Positions 38,042-47,371 of a DNA stretch of 64,000 nt are shown piece after piece. Position 1 is the first letter of the stretch. Each line of letters starts with the position of its first letter. Under the pieces are notes generated by a model, which was not told the origin of the DNA, ran no database searches, and worked only from the letters and a program-made list of their open reading frames with translations. This stretch comes from Dyella flagellata (GTDB lineage Bacteria > Pseudomonadota > Gammaproteobacteria > Xanthomonadales > Rhodanobacteraceae): assembly GCF_030160275.1 (NCBI RefSeq), contig NZ_BSOA01000053.1, forward strand, positions 89,247 through 153,246, given 5' to 3'. Both the position numbers and the translations under genes were made by a program.

Positions 38042-40420
38042 ATGAAACACCTGCGCATTGCCAGCCGCTGGATTGCGCGCTGGCAAAACTGGCTGGTGGC
38101 GGCGGCACTGCTGCTGGCAGTGCTGGCTGGTTGTCGTTTGTGGCCGCACCCGGCCCTGCGCAGCTGGCTGCCTTCTTCCACCGCGGTCTACGACAGCAAG
38201 GGACACTTGCTGCGCCTGACGCTGGCCAGCGATCAGCAATATCGCTTGTGGGTACCGCTCAAGGACATATCCCCGCAACTGGTCGACGGTGTGCTGCTGC
38301 ACGAGGACCGCTGGTATGCATGGCACCCCGGATTCAACCCCTATGGCTTGCTGCGCGGTGCCTGGGTTACCTATGTGCGGCATCGCGCCCCGCAAGGCGG
38401 CTCGACCGTCACGATGCAGCTGGCGCGCTTGCTATGGGGGCTCAATACACGCACGCCATTGGGCAAGCTGCGCCAGATCGGGCGCGCTGTGCAGCTGGAG
38501 TTGTTCTATTCCAAGCACGACATCCTGGAGGCCTATCTCAACTTCGCACCCTATGGCGCCAACGTCCAGGGCGTCGCCACCGCCAGCCTGGTGTATTTCG
38601 GCAAGCCAGCCAGCGAACTCACCTTGCCCGAAGCTTTGACGCTGGCGGTGATCCCGCAAAATCCGTCGCGGCACTTGCTGAGCGGGGATGGTGTGGACAA
38701 TGCGCTGATCAGCAGCGGCTTGGCCGATGCGCGCAATCGCCTGTACCAGGACTGGTTGAGCCGGCACCCGCAGGATGCCGGGCTGAAGCCGCTGTTCGCG
38801 TTGCCGCTGGCGCTTCGTGCGCGCAGCCGCCTGCCGTTCGAAGCACCTCACGCGGTGGAGCAGGTGCTGGCCGCGCAACAACTCAATGACAGCAATCGCA
38901 GCGCTATGGTGACCACCACGCTGGATCTGGATCTGCAACATATCCTGGAGCGCCAGATCGCCTTGTATGTAAAACGCAAGGCATCAAGCGGCATCGTCAA
39001 CGCCGCGGCCTTGCTGCTCGATACCCGCGACATGAGCATCAAGGCGATGGTCGGCTCGGCCGATTATCACAATGCCGCCATCCAGGGACAGGTCAACGGC
39101 ACGCTGGCGAAACGCTCACCGGGCTCGACCCTGAAGCCTTTCATCTATGCGCTGGGTTTCGATCAAGGCGTGCTGCATCCGCAAACTGTGCTGCGTGACG
39201 TGCCGACAGCGTTCGGGCCGTATACGCCGGAAAACTTCGACGGCCATTTTCTGGGACCGATCACCGCGACGCAGGCTTTGATCCGCAGCCGTAATATTCC
39301 CGCCGTGTGGGTGGCCTCCCAGCTGCATGAGCCCAGTCTCTACGATTTCCTGCAACAGGCGGGCATTGGCCGCCTGGCCAGCGAACAGCACTACGGCCTG
39401 TCGCTGGTGCTTGGTGGCGGTGAGGTGAGCATGCAGGAGCTGGCCGAGCTTTACGCCATGCTCGCCAATCGAGGCGTGCTGCGTCCGTTACGCCTGCGCG
39501 CCGACGATCCTGAGCCGGAAGGAACACGGCTGTTGAGCGACGAAGCCAGCTACATGGTGATGGACATCCTGCGCCAGAACCCGCGGCCGGACGAAGTGAT
39601 CGGTGCGCAGGGACTGCGCCTGCCGGTGTACTGGAAAACCGGCACCTCATGGGCGTTCCGCGACGCCTGGACAGCGGGCAGCTTCGGGCCCTACGTGCTG
39701 GTGGTGTGGATCGGCAATTTCGATGGCAGCGGCAATCCTGCGTTCGTAGGGGTGGAGGCTGCCGCGCCGCTGTACTTTCAGATCATCGACGCACTGCGCG
39801 CCGAACACGTACCGTTGAACGAACCGATACGTGCCATGCCGGCCGGTCTGCGGCGCGTGCAGGTCTGCCTGGCCAGCGGCAACCTGCCGACTCAGTGGTG
39901 TCCGCAGCAGGGCCCGGCCTGGTTCATTCCCGGCAAATCGCCGATTCGCGTCGACAACATCTATCGACCAGTGGTGATGGACGACGCCACCGGCATGCCC
40001 GCCTGCCCGCCGTTCGACGGCAAGCGCACGCATGTAGAGGTCTACGAATTCTGGCCCTCGGACTTGCAACGCGTGTTCCAGCAGGCCGGCATGCCGCGCC
40101 GCCACCCGCCGGTGAATCCCGATTGCAGCGGCAGCGAGCACGTGAACGGGCTGCCGCCTAGCATCACTTCACCCTTGCGCGGCAGTACCTATACCTTGCG
40201 CCTGAAGCAGCTAGGCGAGGAACGCATCCCCTTCACCGTGACCAACGACGCGGATGTGCACAACTTGTACTGGTTCGTTGACGATGCCTACGTAGGCCGC
40301 AGCGCCCCCGGCGAGCCGTTGTATTGGCAGCCGCATGGGGCAGGGCGCTATACGGTGCGCGTGGTGGATGACCATGGGCTGGCCGATCAGCGCATCCTGG
40401 ACGTGACCTTGGTTGAATAA
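38042..40420 (+). CDS. pbpC: Penicillin-binding protein 1C
   Basis: 792 aa. One N-terminal transmembrane helix (LVAAALLLAVLAGC), then the GT51 glycosyltransferase domain (HEDRWYAWHPGFNPYGLLRGA, GGSTVTMQLAR), the transpeptidase with SxxK at S362 (SPGSTLKPFIYALG), SRN and KTGT (532-535), and the PBP1C-specific C-terminal domain (SPLRGSTY..). Peptidoglycan synthesis/repair, working with the macroglobulin gene before it. The frame is open back into the REP repeat at 38000; ATGs at 38024, 38033 and 38042 are all possible, the last giving a basic n-region. Confidence 0.95.
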   Translation: MKHLRIASRWIARWQNWLVAAALLLAVLAGCRLWPHPALRSWLPSSTAVYDSKGHLLRLTLASDQQYRLWVPLKDISPQLVDGVLLHEDRWYAWHPGFNPYGLLRGAWVTYVRHRAPQGGSTVTMQLARLLWGLNTRTPLGKLRQIGRAVQLELFYSKHDILEAYLNFAPYGANVQGVATASLVYFGKPASELTLPEALTLAVIPQNPSRHLLSGDGVDNALISSGLADARNRLYQDWLSRHPQDAGLKPLFALPLALRARSRLPFEAPHAVEQVLAAQQLNDSNRSAMVTTTLDLDLQHILERQIALYVKRKASSGIVNAAALLLDTRDMSIKAMVGSADYHNAAIQGQVNGTLAKRSPGSTLKPFIYALGFDQGVLHPQTVLRDVPTAFGPYTPENFDGHFLGPITATQALIRSRNIPAVWVASQLHEPSLYDFLQQAGIGRLASEQHYGLSLVLGGGEVSMQELAELYAMLANRGVLRPLRLRADDPEPEGTRLLSDEASYMVMDILRQNPRPDEVIGAQGLRLPVYWKTGTSWAFRDAWTAGSFGPYVLVVWIGNFDGSGNPAFVGVEAAAPLYFQIIDALRAEHVPLNEPIRAMPAGLRRVQVCLASGNLPTQWCPQQGPAWFIPGKSPIRVDNIYRPVVMDDATGMPACPPFDGKRTHVEVYEFWPSDLQRVFQQAGMPRRHPPVNPDCSGSEHVNGLPPSITSPLRGSTYTLRLKQLGEERIPFTVTNDADVHNLYWFVDDAYVGRSAPGEPLYWQPHGAGRYTVRVVDDHGLADQRILDVTLVE

Positions 40421-40442
40421 TCCGACTACGGAATAAACTTGC

Positions 40443-40470
40443 GTAGGCTGGGACTGGCGTCCCAGCCTAC
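40443..40470. repeat. REP monomer 8 (fully palindromic)
   Basis: A single unit with GTAG at one end and CTAC at the other: GTAGGCTGGGAC-TGGC-GTCCCAGCCTAC, a 12-bp perfect stem. It looks like a dimer that lost its centre and kept both outer ends; 22 bp after the pbpC stop. Confidence 0.9.
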
Positions 40471-40506
40471 GCTATCCTGGTTGCCTTAGCCGCCTGGTTC
40501 ATCTCC

Positions 40507-41796
40507 ATGAAGCAAGCCTCGGTGCCGTCCTATTACCGCGCCACGGCCACGCCGTACGAGCCGTATGCGCCGCTGCAGGGCCGTGCTGAAGCGCGCGTGG
40601 CAATTATCGGCGGCGGCTTTGCCGGGCTGAATACCGCATTGGGGCTGGCTGAGCGAGGCGTGCGCGACATCGTTGTGCTGGAGCGAGAGCAGGTCGGCTT
40701 TGGCGCGTCGGGTCGCAATGGCGGATTCGTTTTTGGTGGCTATTCGCTCGGCGAGGAAGCGCTGCATCGGCAGCAGGGCGATGAGCGCGCCAAGCGCATT
40801 TTCGATCTCACCACCGCGGCGGTGCAGCGAATACGCGAGCGCGTGACTCGCTACTCGATGGCTTGCGACATGGTCGATCAGGGCGTGATCTGGGCCAACT
40901 GGTTCCGTGATCCGAACGTGCTGCGCAAACGGCAGCGTTTGCTTGCCGAGCAATACGGTGTGGATTGGGATTGGTTGCCGCAAGAAGAACTGCGCGAGCG
41001 GGTACGTAGCGAGCGCTATTACGATGGGCTTTACGAACGCAATGCTTTGCACTTGCATCCGTTGAATTACGCTATCGGACTCGCCGCGGCAGCCGTGCAG
41101 CAAGGTGTGCGTATTTGCGAAAACAGCGATGTCTGGCGCCTGCGTCGTGAAGGTGGCCATTGGCTCATCAGCACGCCGCAAGGCGAATTGCAGGCCGAAC
41201 ACGTAGTATTGGCGTGTGGCGGCTATCTCGCCGGTTTGCGCCGGCAGATCGATCGCGCGGTGCTGCCGATCGCCACTTATGTCATGGTGACCGAGCCGCT
41301 GGGCGATCGCTTGGACGAATGCCTTCAGACGCGTGCAGCCGTCTACGACACGCGCTTCGCCTTCGACTATTACCGACCCTTGCCCGATACGCGCCTGCTG
41401 TGGGGCGGCCGGATCTCGATTCGCAATCGTTCCGCAGCGGCCGTGCAGCGCGTGCTGACCCGCGACTTGCTGCGTGTTTTCCCCACGCTGAAAGGCGTTC
41501 GTATCGACTACGCATGGTCCGGTCTGATGAGTTATGCGCGCCACCAGATGCCGCAGGTCGGCACGGCTGGCGATGGTCTATGGTGGGCACAGGCGTTTGG
41601 CGGTCACGGCCTGGCACCTACGTGCGCGGCCGGCGAACTGCTGGCCGCGGCCATCGCCGACGGCGATGAGGGCTGGCGGCAGTTTGCCGACTACGGTCTT
41701 GCGCGTGCCTACAAGCCCTTCGGCCTGCTGGCGGCGCAGGCCAGCTATTGGTGGCAGGAATTCAACGACTGGTTCAAGACGAGTCTGGAAGGATGA
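40507..41796 (+). CDS. FAD-dependent oxidoreductase (DAO family)
   Basis: 429 aa. FAD-binding Rossmann motif [21 protein letters not shown] followed by [20 protein letters not shown], as in PuuB-like gamma-glutamylputrescine oxidases and related amine oxidases; C-terminal [12 protein letters not shown] and [19 protein letters not shown] complete the fold. It oxidises an amine or amino acid with FAD; the substrate is not evident. The gene is coupled to csaA by an ATGA overlap, an unusual partner. Confidence 0.9.
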   Translation: MKQASVPSYYRATATPYEPYAPLQGRAEARVAIIGGGFAGLNTALGLAERGVRDIVVLEREQVGFGASGRNGGFVFGGYSLGEEALHRQQGDERAKRIFDLTTAAVQRIRERVTRYSMACDMVDQGVIWANWFRDPNVLRKRQRLLAEQYGVDWDWLPQEELRERVRSERYYDGLYERNALHLHPLNYAIGLAAAAVQQGVRICENSDVWRLRREGGHWLISTPQGELQAEHVVLACGGYLAGLRRQIDRAVLPIATYVMVTEPLGDRLDECLQTRAAVYDTRFAFDYYRPLPDTRLLWGGRISIRNRSAAAVQRVLTRDLLRVFPTLKGVRIDYAWSGLMSYARHQMPQVGTAGDGLWWAQAFGGHGLAPTCAAGELLAAAIADGDEGWRQFADYGLARAYKPFGLLAAQASYWWQEFNDWFKTSLEG

Positions 41797-42146
41797 ACGT
41801 GCAGACAGTGGCGGCAGAAGCAATCAGCTGGGCGGATTTCGAGAAGGTGCTGATGGTGGCGGGCACGATCACGCGCGTGGAAGCCTTTCCCGAGGCGCGC
41901 AAGCCGGCCTGGAAGGTATGGGCGGATTTCGGTCCCTACGGCGAGCGCAAGACCAGCGCGCAGATCGCCGCACTGTATACGCCCGAATCATTGCTTGGCC
42001 GGCAGATCGTGGGGGTGATCAATTTTCCGGAAAAGCAGATCGGGCCATTCCGTTCGCAATTCCTGTTGACCGGCTTCCCCACCGAGCAGGGCGTGGTGAT
42101 CACCAGCATCGAGCGCTCGGTACCGAATGGCACGCGGCTCGCGTGA
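41793..42146 (+). CDS. csaA: CsaA-type tRNA-binding-domain protein
   Basis: 117 aa, starting at the ATG overlapping the oxidoreductase stop. The EMAP-II-like tRNA-binding fold is clear: [49 protein letters not shown] and PNGTRL. CsaA is described as a secretion chaperone with export-related activity, and the fold binds tRNA in related proteins; the role here is unknown. A REP monomer follows 12 bp later. Confidence 0.92.
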   Translation: MNVQTVAAEAISWADFEKVLMVAGTITRVEAFPEARKPAWKVWADFGPYGERKTSAQIAALYTPESLLGRQIVGVINFPEKQIGPFRSQFLLTGFPTEQGVVITSIERSVPNGTRLA

Positions 42147-42158
42147 TTTATGAAGCGC

Positions 42159-42186
42159 ATAGGCTGGGATTGCCATCCCAGCCTAC
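42159..42186. repeat. REP monomer 9
   Basis: A single unit ATAGGCTGGGAT-TGCC-ATCCCAGCCTAC, with one GTAG-type end on each side (left degenerate). It sits between convergent csaA and the MBL gene and supplies the MBL stop codon (complement of 42183-42185). Confidence 0.9.
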
Positions 42187-43106
42187 AAGCGATCCAGCCA
42201 TACCCCCAGTCCCTGCGCGTTGAGTTCGATATCCGTCCCCAGCCAATGCACCAGCGCTTCGCGATCACCATGCCAGCCGTGTTCCGCCGTGTGCGCGGCA
42301 TACAGCTGGGTCAATTCGTGCACTAGCCGTGCGTGGCGGTCCGATGAATCCTTGGCGTCGAGCGCAATCACGACCATCGCATCGATCAGTGCATGCAGCT
42401 TGCCGGCCAGCCGCTCGACCTGTTCGACGCGGCCGAAGTGGGTGAGGTACATCGCGTCAGGCTTGAGCGCCAGCAAGCGCCTGATCGAAGCATGCAAGGC
42501 TTGAGGATCGAATTGCACCGGCGTGGTGGTCGGCAGGATGAAAGGCCCTAGCCGGGTGTCGAATTCACGATAGGAGAGGCCGAAGGTATCGCCGGTGAAG
42601 CACACATTGGCCTGCTCGTCGTACAGGGCCATGTGATGCTTGGCGTGACCCGGCGTATCGAGGCAGCGCAGATGGCGGCCACGTAGATCGACGACGTGGC
42701 CGTCGGGTGCTTCGACGATGCGCTCCGCCGGCACCGGGCGAAGCCGGCCGTAGGCTTGTTGCATGACTTCTTCGCCATAGACCGCAGTGGCGCCGGCCCA
42801 TAGCTGGGAAGGGTCGGCCATATGCCGGGCGCCCCGGGGATGTACCACCAGCCTGGCGTTGGGCAGCCGCGCCATCAGCTCACCCGCGCCGCCCGCGTGA
42901 TCGAGATGCACGTGGGTGAGGATCAGCCAATCCACTTCCGATGCATCGAGGCCGGCCGTGGCCAGCGCCGCCAGCAGGCGGGGCACGGAATGATGAGTGC
43001 CGCAGTCGATAAATGCAGCATGCCCGCGGTGAACCAGCAGGTAGGCTGCATCGAACCGCGGCCGTACAAAACCGGTATCGATCGTATGAATGCCGTCGGA
43101 TGTCAT
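42183..43106 (-). CDS. MBL-fold metallohydrolase
   Basis: 307 aa. The metallo-beta-lactamase motif LTHVHLDHAGG, the downstream metal-ligand histidines LDTPGHAKHH and the FTGDTFGL and LTHFGRVEQV segments show a dinuclear-metal hydrolase of the glyoxalase II-like subgroup. Substrate unknown. The ATG at 43106 is preferred; a TTG lies 9 bp upstream. Its TAG stop codon is made by a REP unit. Confidence 0.9.
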   Translation of the reverse strand: MTSDGIHTIDTGFVRPRFDAAYLLVHRGHAAFIDCGTHHSVPRLLAALATAGLDASEVDWLILTHVHLDHAGGAGELMARLPNARLVVHPRGARHMADPSQLWAGATAVYGEEVMQQAYGRLRPVPAERIVEAPDGHVVDLRGRHLRCLDTPGHAKHHMALYDEQANVCFTGDTFGLSYREFDTRLGPFILPTTTPVQFDPQALHASIRRLLALKPDAMYLTHFGRVEQVERLAGKLHALIDAMVVIALDAKDSSDRHARLVHELTQLYAAHTAEHGWHGDREALVHWLGTDIELNAQGLGVWLDRL

Positions 43107-43255
43107 GGGCAGCAATTTAGAGTCGTAGGCTCAACTATACGGCGCTTGAGTCCGAGACATTGTCGCCTCCTTCAACCACCTGATTTTCAGTTTGTGTGAA
43201 CGCCGTGGCCCGGATAATGACCAGGCTTCGGTTTTCCCGCCAAGGAGAGACCATC

Positions 43256-43612
43256 ATGCGTGCCAGTTCGTTCAGTCTTTCAGCTTGCGTGTTGGGCATG
43301 TCGCTACTGGGCTGCATCGCATCGGCCACGGCGCAAGATCAGCCGCCACCCGGTTCGATGCCCAGCCAAGGACAGCAGGCAGGAGCGCAGATGTCGCATA
43401 CCATCAAGAGCGACGACATGGTCAACATGCATGGCATGCACACCATGCCCGCCACGGTCACCAAGGCCGACCCCAAGAGCGGCATCGTGGATGTGATGTC
43501 CGAAGGCATGGCGTTGCGCGTGCACTTTCCCCCGGCCGCGATGGCGACTTTGAAGGCCGGCGACAAGATCGGGCTGTACATGGGCTACAGCCAGGCGAAT
43601 GTTGTGAAGTGA
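43256..43612 (+). CDS. Periplasmic Met/His-rich protein, CusF-like
   Basis: 118 aa with a signal peptide (RASSFSLSACVLGMSLLGCIASATAQ). The mature part is Met/His rich (DDMVNMHGMHTMPATV) and continues VTKADPKSGIVDVMSEGMALRVHFPPAAM..LKAGDKIGLYM, which resembles the small beta-barrel of CusF-type copper chaperones. It sits just before copL-copA-copB. Copper binding is inferred from composition and context; it could be another periplasmic metal protein. Confidence 0.65.
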   Translation: MRASSFSLSACVLGMSLLGCIASATAQDQPPPGSMPSQGQQAGAQMSHTIKSDDMVNMHGMHTMPATVTKADPKSGIVDVMSEGMALRVHFPPAAMATLKAGDKIGLYMGYSQANVVK

Positions 43613-43728
43613 GCGAAGGAGCACATCGGGGCGAGTGCGCTTGCCGCATCAAGCTGACGCCGTGCACCAGCAAGCCTGGACTTGCTCCAGAGTTGCCGCC
43701 GGGGACCCGCCGGCAATAAGCTTGCCGC

Positions 43729-44124
43729 ATGTCCCCGTCGTTTTCCCCACGCCGCGTCGCCAGCTCACGCTTTGTGCGTGTAATGGCCTTGCTCGCATGG
43801 TTGCTGATGACGGTGTCCGTGCCGGCCGTTTCGGCCGGCGTCATGGCGGATCAGCATCAACACTCCATGGGCATGGCTTCGATGACGATGGAGCACGCCA
43901 TGCATGCCGGCAGCACGGCGGCAGGTGGCCAGCACGCTGATCATTGTTGTGGTGAAACGACCCATCCGGCTTGTCATTGCGAAGCCATGTGCGGTGCGGC
44001 GCTGCTGCCTTGCGTAGAGGCTTTGCACGGGCCTGCGCAACTGGCCGTCATGCGTGCATTGATGCCTAGTCTCGATGCGCCTACCCCTGATCTGATCCCT
44101 CCCTTGCGGCCACCCGCAGCCTGA
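43729..44124 (+). CDS. copL: CopL-like copper-responsive protein
   Basis: 131 aa with an N-terminal hydrophobic segment (RVMALLAWLLMTVSVPAVSAG) then a His/Met/Cys-rich region (HQHSMGMASMTMEHAMHAG, HADHCCGETTHPACHCEAMCG). CopL precedes copAB in Xanthomonas and is needed for copper induction, and this gene has the same place and composition. The N-terminus may be a signal peptide. Ends 83 bp before copA. Confidence 0.8.
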   Translation: MSPSFSPRRVASSRFVRVMALLAWLLMTVSVPAVSAGVMADQHQHSMGMASMTMEHAMHAGSTAAGGQHADHCCGETTHPACHCEAMCGAALLPCVEALHGPAQLAVMRALMPSLDAPTPDLIPPLRPPAA

Positions 44125-44207
44125 AGCGTCCGTGACATAACCGTTCGGCGGTGCGCGCATCTAGCGCGATCCGCCTTGCAGTATCGCTTCGCATTGGGAG
44201 TTGTCGC

Positions 44208-45950
44208 ATGAACAGTTTCTACCCGCCGCCAGCGGTCGACGAGGCGCGGCGGCGATTCGTCCAGGGTCTTGCCGTGGGCGGCGCTACGGCCGCGCTGGGC
44301 CTGATGGGGCCGGCTCGCGCCGCAATCGCCAACCGCTTTGTCAGCCCCGCTGTGCTCAGTGGCACGGACTTCGCCCTGGACATCGGCCAGACGCGAGTGA
44401 ACTACACCGGCACGCCCGGCATCGCCACCACCGTCAACGGCGGCCTGCCTGGGCCTATCCTGCGCTGGAAGCAAGGTACCCAAGTCCGCTTGCGTGTCAC
44501 GAACCATTTGCGCGTGCCGACCTCCATCCACTGGCACGGCATCATTCTCCCGTTTGACATGGATGGCGTGCCTGGCATCAGTTTCGACGGCATCGCCCCC
44601 GGGCAAAGCTTCGTCTACCGCTTCGACGTGCGGCAGTCCGGCACCTACTGGTACCACGCGCATTCGGGCTATCAGGAACAGACCGGGCTGCTTGGCGCCT
44701 TGATCATCGACCCGCAAGGCCGTGAACGTTTTGCCGCCGATCGCGATTACGTAGTGCTGCTCAACGATTGGAGCGATGACCATCCTGCGAGCATCTACGC
44801 GCGCCTGAAGAAAGACAGCGGCTACTACAACACCGCCCAGCCCAGCGTGGCCGATTTCATGCGCGATGCGCAGCACCTGGGGCTGCGCGAAGCTTTCGCC
44901 AAGCGCCGGATGTGGAATGCGATGCGCATGAATCCCTCTGACCTCAGCGATGTGACGGCGTATACCTATACGTATCTGATGAACGGAAACACGCCGGCCG
45001 GCAATTGGACCGGCCTGTTCCATCCCGGCGAAAAACTGCGTCTGCGCATCGTCAATGGATCGGCCATGACGATCTTCGACCTGCGCATTCCGGGCCTGAA
45101 AATGAGCGTGGTCAGCGCCGACGGGCAAGACGTGGAACCGGTGCCGGTGGATGAATTGCGCATCGTCCCGGCCGAGACCTATGACGTCATTGTCGAACCG
45201 CAGGAGGATCGCGCGTACACCTTGTTTGCCCAATCCATCGATCGCAGCGGCTACGCGCGCGGCACGCTGGCACCGCGCCCAGGCATGGAGGCCGCCGTGC
45301 CGGCGATGGATCCGCGCGTATGGCTCAGCATGCAGGACATGATGGGAAATATGTCATCGCATGGTAGCGGCATGCAGGGGATGCCTGGCATGTCGAACAT
45401 GCAGGACATGCCCGGCATGGCCATGGACGATCACGCACCCGCAGCCAAACTGAAAACGGAGCCAGGCGTGGACATGCGCGTGCAGACGCCGCGCACGAAC
45501 CTGGACGACCCTGGCGTGGGTTTGCGCGACAACGGCCGGCGCGTGCTCACCTACGTCGATCTGCATACGATCGGCGGTCCGCTCGACCAACGTGAGCCGG
45601 AGCGGGACATCACGCTGCGCCTGACCGGCAATATGGAGCGCTACACCTGGTCGTTCGACGGCGTGAAATTCTCCGATGCGCAGCCCATGCGCTTCCATCA
45701 AGGCGAGCGTCTGCGCATCGTGCTCGTCAATGACACCATGATGCATCACCCGATCCATCTGCATGGCATGTGGAGCGAGGTGGAAAATGCCGCCGGCGAC
45801 TTCCAACTGCGCAAACACACGGTCAGCGTGCAGCCAGCCCAACAAATCAGCTATGCGGTCACTGCCGACAACCCCGGGCGTTGGGCGTATCACTGCCACA
45901 TGCTGTTTCACATGGAGGCGGGCATGTTCCGTGAGGTGGAAGTGGCATGA
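44208..45950 (+). CDS. copA: Copper resistance multicopper oxidase CopA
   Basis: 580 aa with a twin-arginine signal (RRRFVQGLAVGGATAALG). Multicopper oxidase sites are complete: HWHG, YHAHSGYQEQ, HPIHLHG and YHCHMLFHMEAGM. A Met-rich stretch (GMQGMPGMSNMQDMPGMAM) between them is typical of copper-storing CopA proteins. It oxidises and sequesters Cu(I) in the periplasm. Start at 44208 gives the Tat signal; it is coupled to copB by an ATGA overlap. Confidence 0.97.
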   Translation: MNSFYPPPAVDEARRRFVQGLAVGGATAALGLMGPARAAIANRFVSPAVLSGTDFALDIGQTRVNYTGTPGIATTVNGGLPGPILRWKQGTQVRLRVTNHLRVPTSIHWHGIILPFDMDGVPGISFDGIAPGQSFVYRFDVRQSGTYWYHAHSGYQEQTGLLGALIIDPQGRERFAADRDYVVLLNDWSDDHPASIYARLKKDSGYYNTAQPSVADFMRDAQHLGLREAFAKRRMWNAMRMNPSDLSDVTAYTYTYLMNGNTPAGNWTGLFHPGEKLRLRIVNGSAMTIFDLRIPGLKMSVVSADGQDVEPVPVDELRIVPAETYDVIVEPQEDRAYTLFAQSIDRSGYARGTLAPRPGMEAAVPAMDPRVWLSMQDMMGNMSSHGSGMQGMPGMSNMQDMPGMAMDDHAPAAKLKTEPGVDMRVQTPRTNLDDPGVGLRDNGRRVLTYVDLHTIGGPLDQREPERDITLRLTGNMERYTWSFDGVKFSDAQPMRFHQGERLRIVLVNDTMMHHPIHLHGMWSEVENAAGDFQLRKHTVSVQPAQQISYAVTADNPGRWAYHCHMLFHMEAGMFREVEVA

Positions 45951-46726
45951 ACGGACGTATCCACAGCCGGTGGCGACGTGCGTGGTTGGCATGTCTGGCG
46001 CTTACGTTGCCTGGTACCGGCCTGGCGCAAGACGCCTTGTCCATGAGTCATCACGACGAACCACCGCCGGCCATGCAGGACATGGACATGAACGATCGCG
46101 CGCGCTACGGCATGCTGCTCGTCGACCAACTGGAATTCACCCATGGCTATGGCGGCAATGGCCCGGCATGGGAGGCCGAAGCCTGGTACGGCAACGACAG
46201 CGACAAGTTGTGGTTGCGCAGCGAAGGGGAGGGTAGCAACAGGCGGATCGAGCGCGGCGATCTGGAAGCGTTGTGGGGCCATTCCGTGTCAGCCTTCTGG
46301 GCTACCCAGCTGGGCGTGCGCCACGACCTGGGGCTGGGGCCGCAACGCAACTGGGCCGCCTTCGGCGTCGAAGGGCTGGCGCCGTACTGGTTCGAACTGG
46401 AAGCAACGGGCTACCTCAGCGACCGGGGGCGCCTAGCCGCACGCTTGCGCGCGGAATACACCGTGCGGTTCACCCAGCGCCTGATCCTGCAGCCGGAGCT
46501 TGAGATCAATCTCTACGGCAAGGACGATCCCGCGCAACGCATTGGCAGCGGCGTTTCCGATACCCAGCTTGGGCTACGCCTTCGCTACGAAATCACGCGG
46601 CAGTTTGCGCCTTATGTTGGCGTAGTATGGTCCCGTCGCTTCGGTACCACCGCCACGTTCGCTCGCGTGGATCGCGAACCTGTTTTCGACCGGCAAGTCG
46701 TGGCCGGCGTCCGTTTCTGGTTTTAG
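45947..46726 (+). CDS. copB: Copper resistance protein CopB
   Basis: 259 aa. Signal peptide, then a short Met/His run (SMSHHDEPPPAMQDMDMND) and the CopB outer-membrane domain ending FARVDREPVFDRQVVAGVRFWF, with the terminal Phe typical of outer-membrane beta-barrels. It acts with CopA in copper resistance. The Met-rich region is shorter than in Pseudomonas CopB. Confidence 0.95.
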   Translation: MNGRIHSRWRRAWLACLALTLPGTGLAQDALSMSHHDEPPPAMQDMDMNDRARYGMLLVDQLEFTHGYGGNGPAWEAEAWYGNDSDKLWLRSEGEGSNRRIERGDLEALWGHSVSAFWATQLGVRHDLGLGPQRNWAAFGVEGLAPYWFELEATGYLSDRGRLAARLRAEYTVRFTQRLILQPELEINLYGKDDPAQRIGSGVSDTQLGLRLRYEITRQFAPYVGVVWSRRFGTTATFARVDREPVFDRQVVAGVRFWF

Positions 46727-46735
46727 GGAGCTGCC

Positions 46736-47296
46736 ATGAAAACCATCATCAGCACGATTGTGGTCCTTGTCATTCTGGCTTTGCTCGGCTACGTCTACGC
46801 CGGGTCTGGCAACTACAACATTGGCGCGGATGTTCCGCATTGGCCCGCTACCTATCGCTTTTTGAGCATGGTCCGCAGCCGCTCGATCCAGCACCAGGCC
46901 GAATCGGTCAGCGTGCCCAAGCTCAACGATCCTGCGCTGATTCTGAAAGGGGCGGGCCAGTATGCGGCGATGTGCACCGGCTGCCACCTTGCGCCGGGCA
47001 TGCACGATTCGGAGTTGCGTGCCGGTCTTTATCCGCAGCCGCCCGTGTTCGACCAACAGCCGATCGATCCGCGTGAGGCGTTCTGGGTCATCAAGCATGG
47101 CATCAAGCTGACCGCGATGCCGGCCTGGGGCGCCACGCACGACGACCAGACCATCTGGAGCATCGTCGCCTTCGTGCGCACGCTGCCCGGCATGACGCCG
47201 GCGCAATACAAGGACATCGTCGCCAAGGCGCCACCGGATGAAGACATGGATATGGGGCATGACAAAGACGACATGCACGATATGCATTCGCATTGA
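46736..47296 (+). CDS. Cytochrome c with Met/His-rich tail
   Basis: 186 aa. An N-terminal membrane anchor or signal (KTIISTIVVLVILALLGYVYAG), heme c motif CTGCH (80-84) with LAPGM after it, and a likely axial Met in TAMPAW (M128). The tail EDMDMGHDKDDMHDMHSH is a candidate copper-binding extension. It lies 9 bp after copB, so probably in the same transcript, perhaps passing electrons from the copper oxidation system (inference). Confidence 0.88.
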   Translation: MKTIISTIVVLVILALLGYVYAGSGNYNIGADVPHWPATYRFLSMVRSRSIQHQAESVSVPKLNDPALILKGAGQYAAMCTGCHLAPGMHDSELRAGLYPQPPVFDQQPIDPREAFWVIKHGIKLTAMPAWGATHDDQTIWSIVAFVRTLPGMTPAQYKDIVAKAPPDEDMDMGHDKDDMHDMHSH

Positions 47297-47301
47297 TGCC
47301 T

Positions 47302-47366
47302 GTAGGCTGGGATGACAATCCCAGCTTCGAGATGCAGCACGGCAAGCTGGGATTGTCATCCCAGCC
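47302..47366. repeat. REP dimer 10
   Basis: Head-to-head REP dimer 5 bp after the cytochrome gene stop. Left GTAG intact; the right CTAC end has decayed (reads CAGG), so it is an eroding copy with consensus loops. Confidence 0.93.
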
Positions 47367-47371
47367 AGGGG

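Noticed and set aside
45352..45425. ATG-rich repeat in copA
   Set aside because: It looks like a tandem DNA repeat but encodes the Met-rich copper-binding loop expected in CopA proteins.
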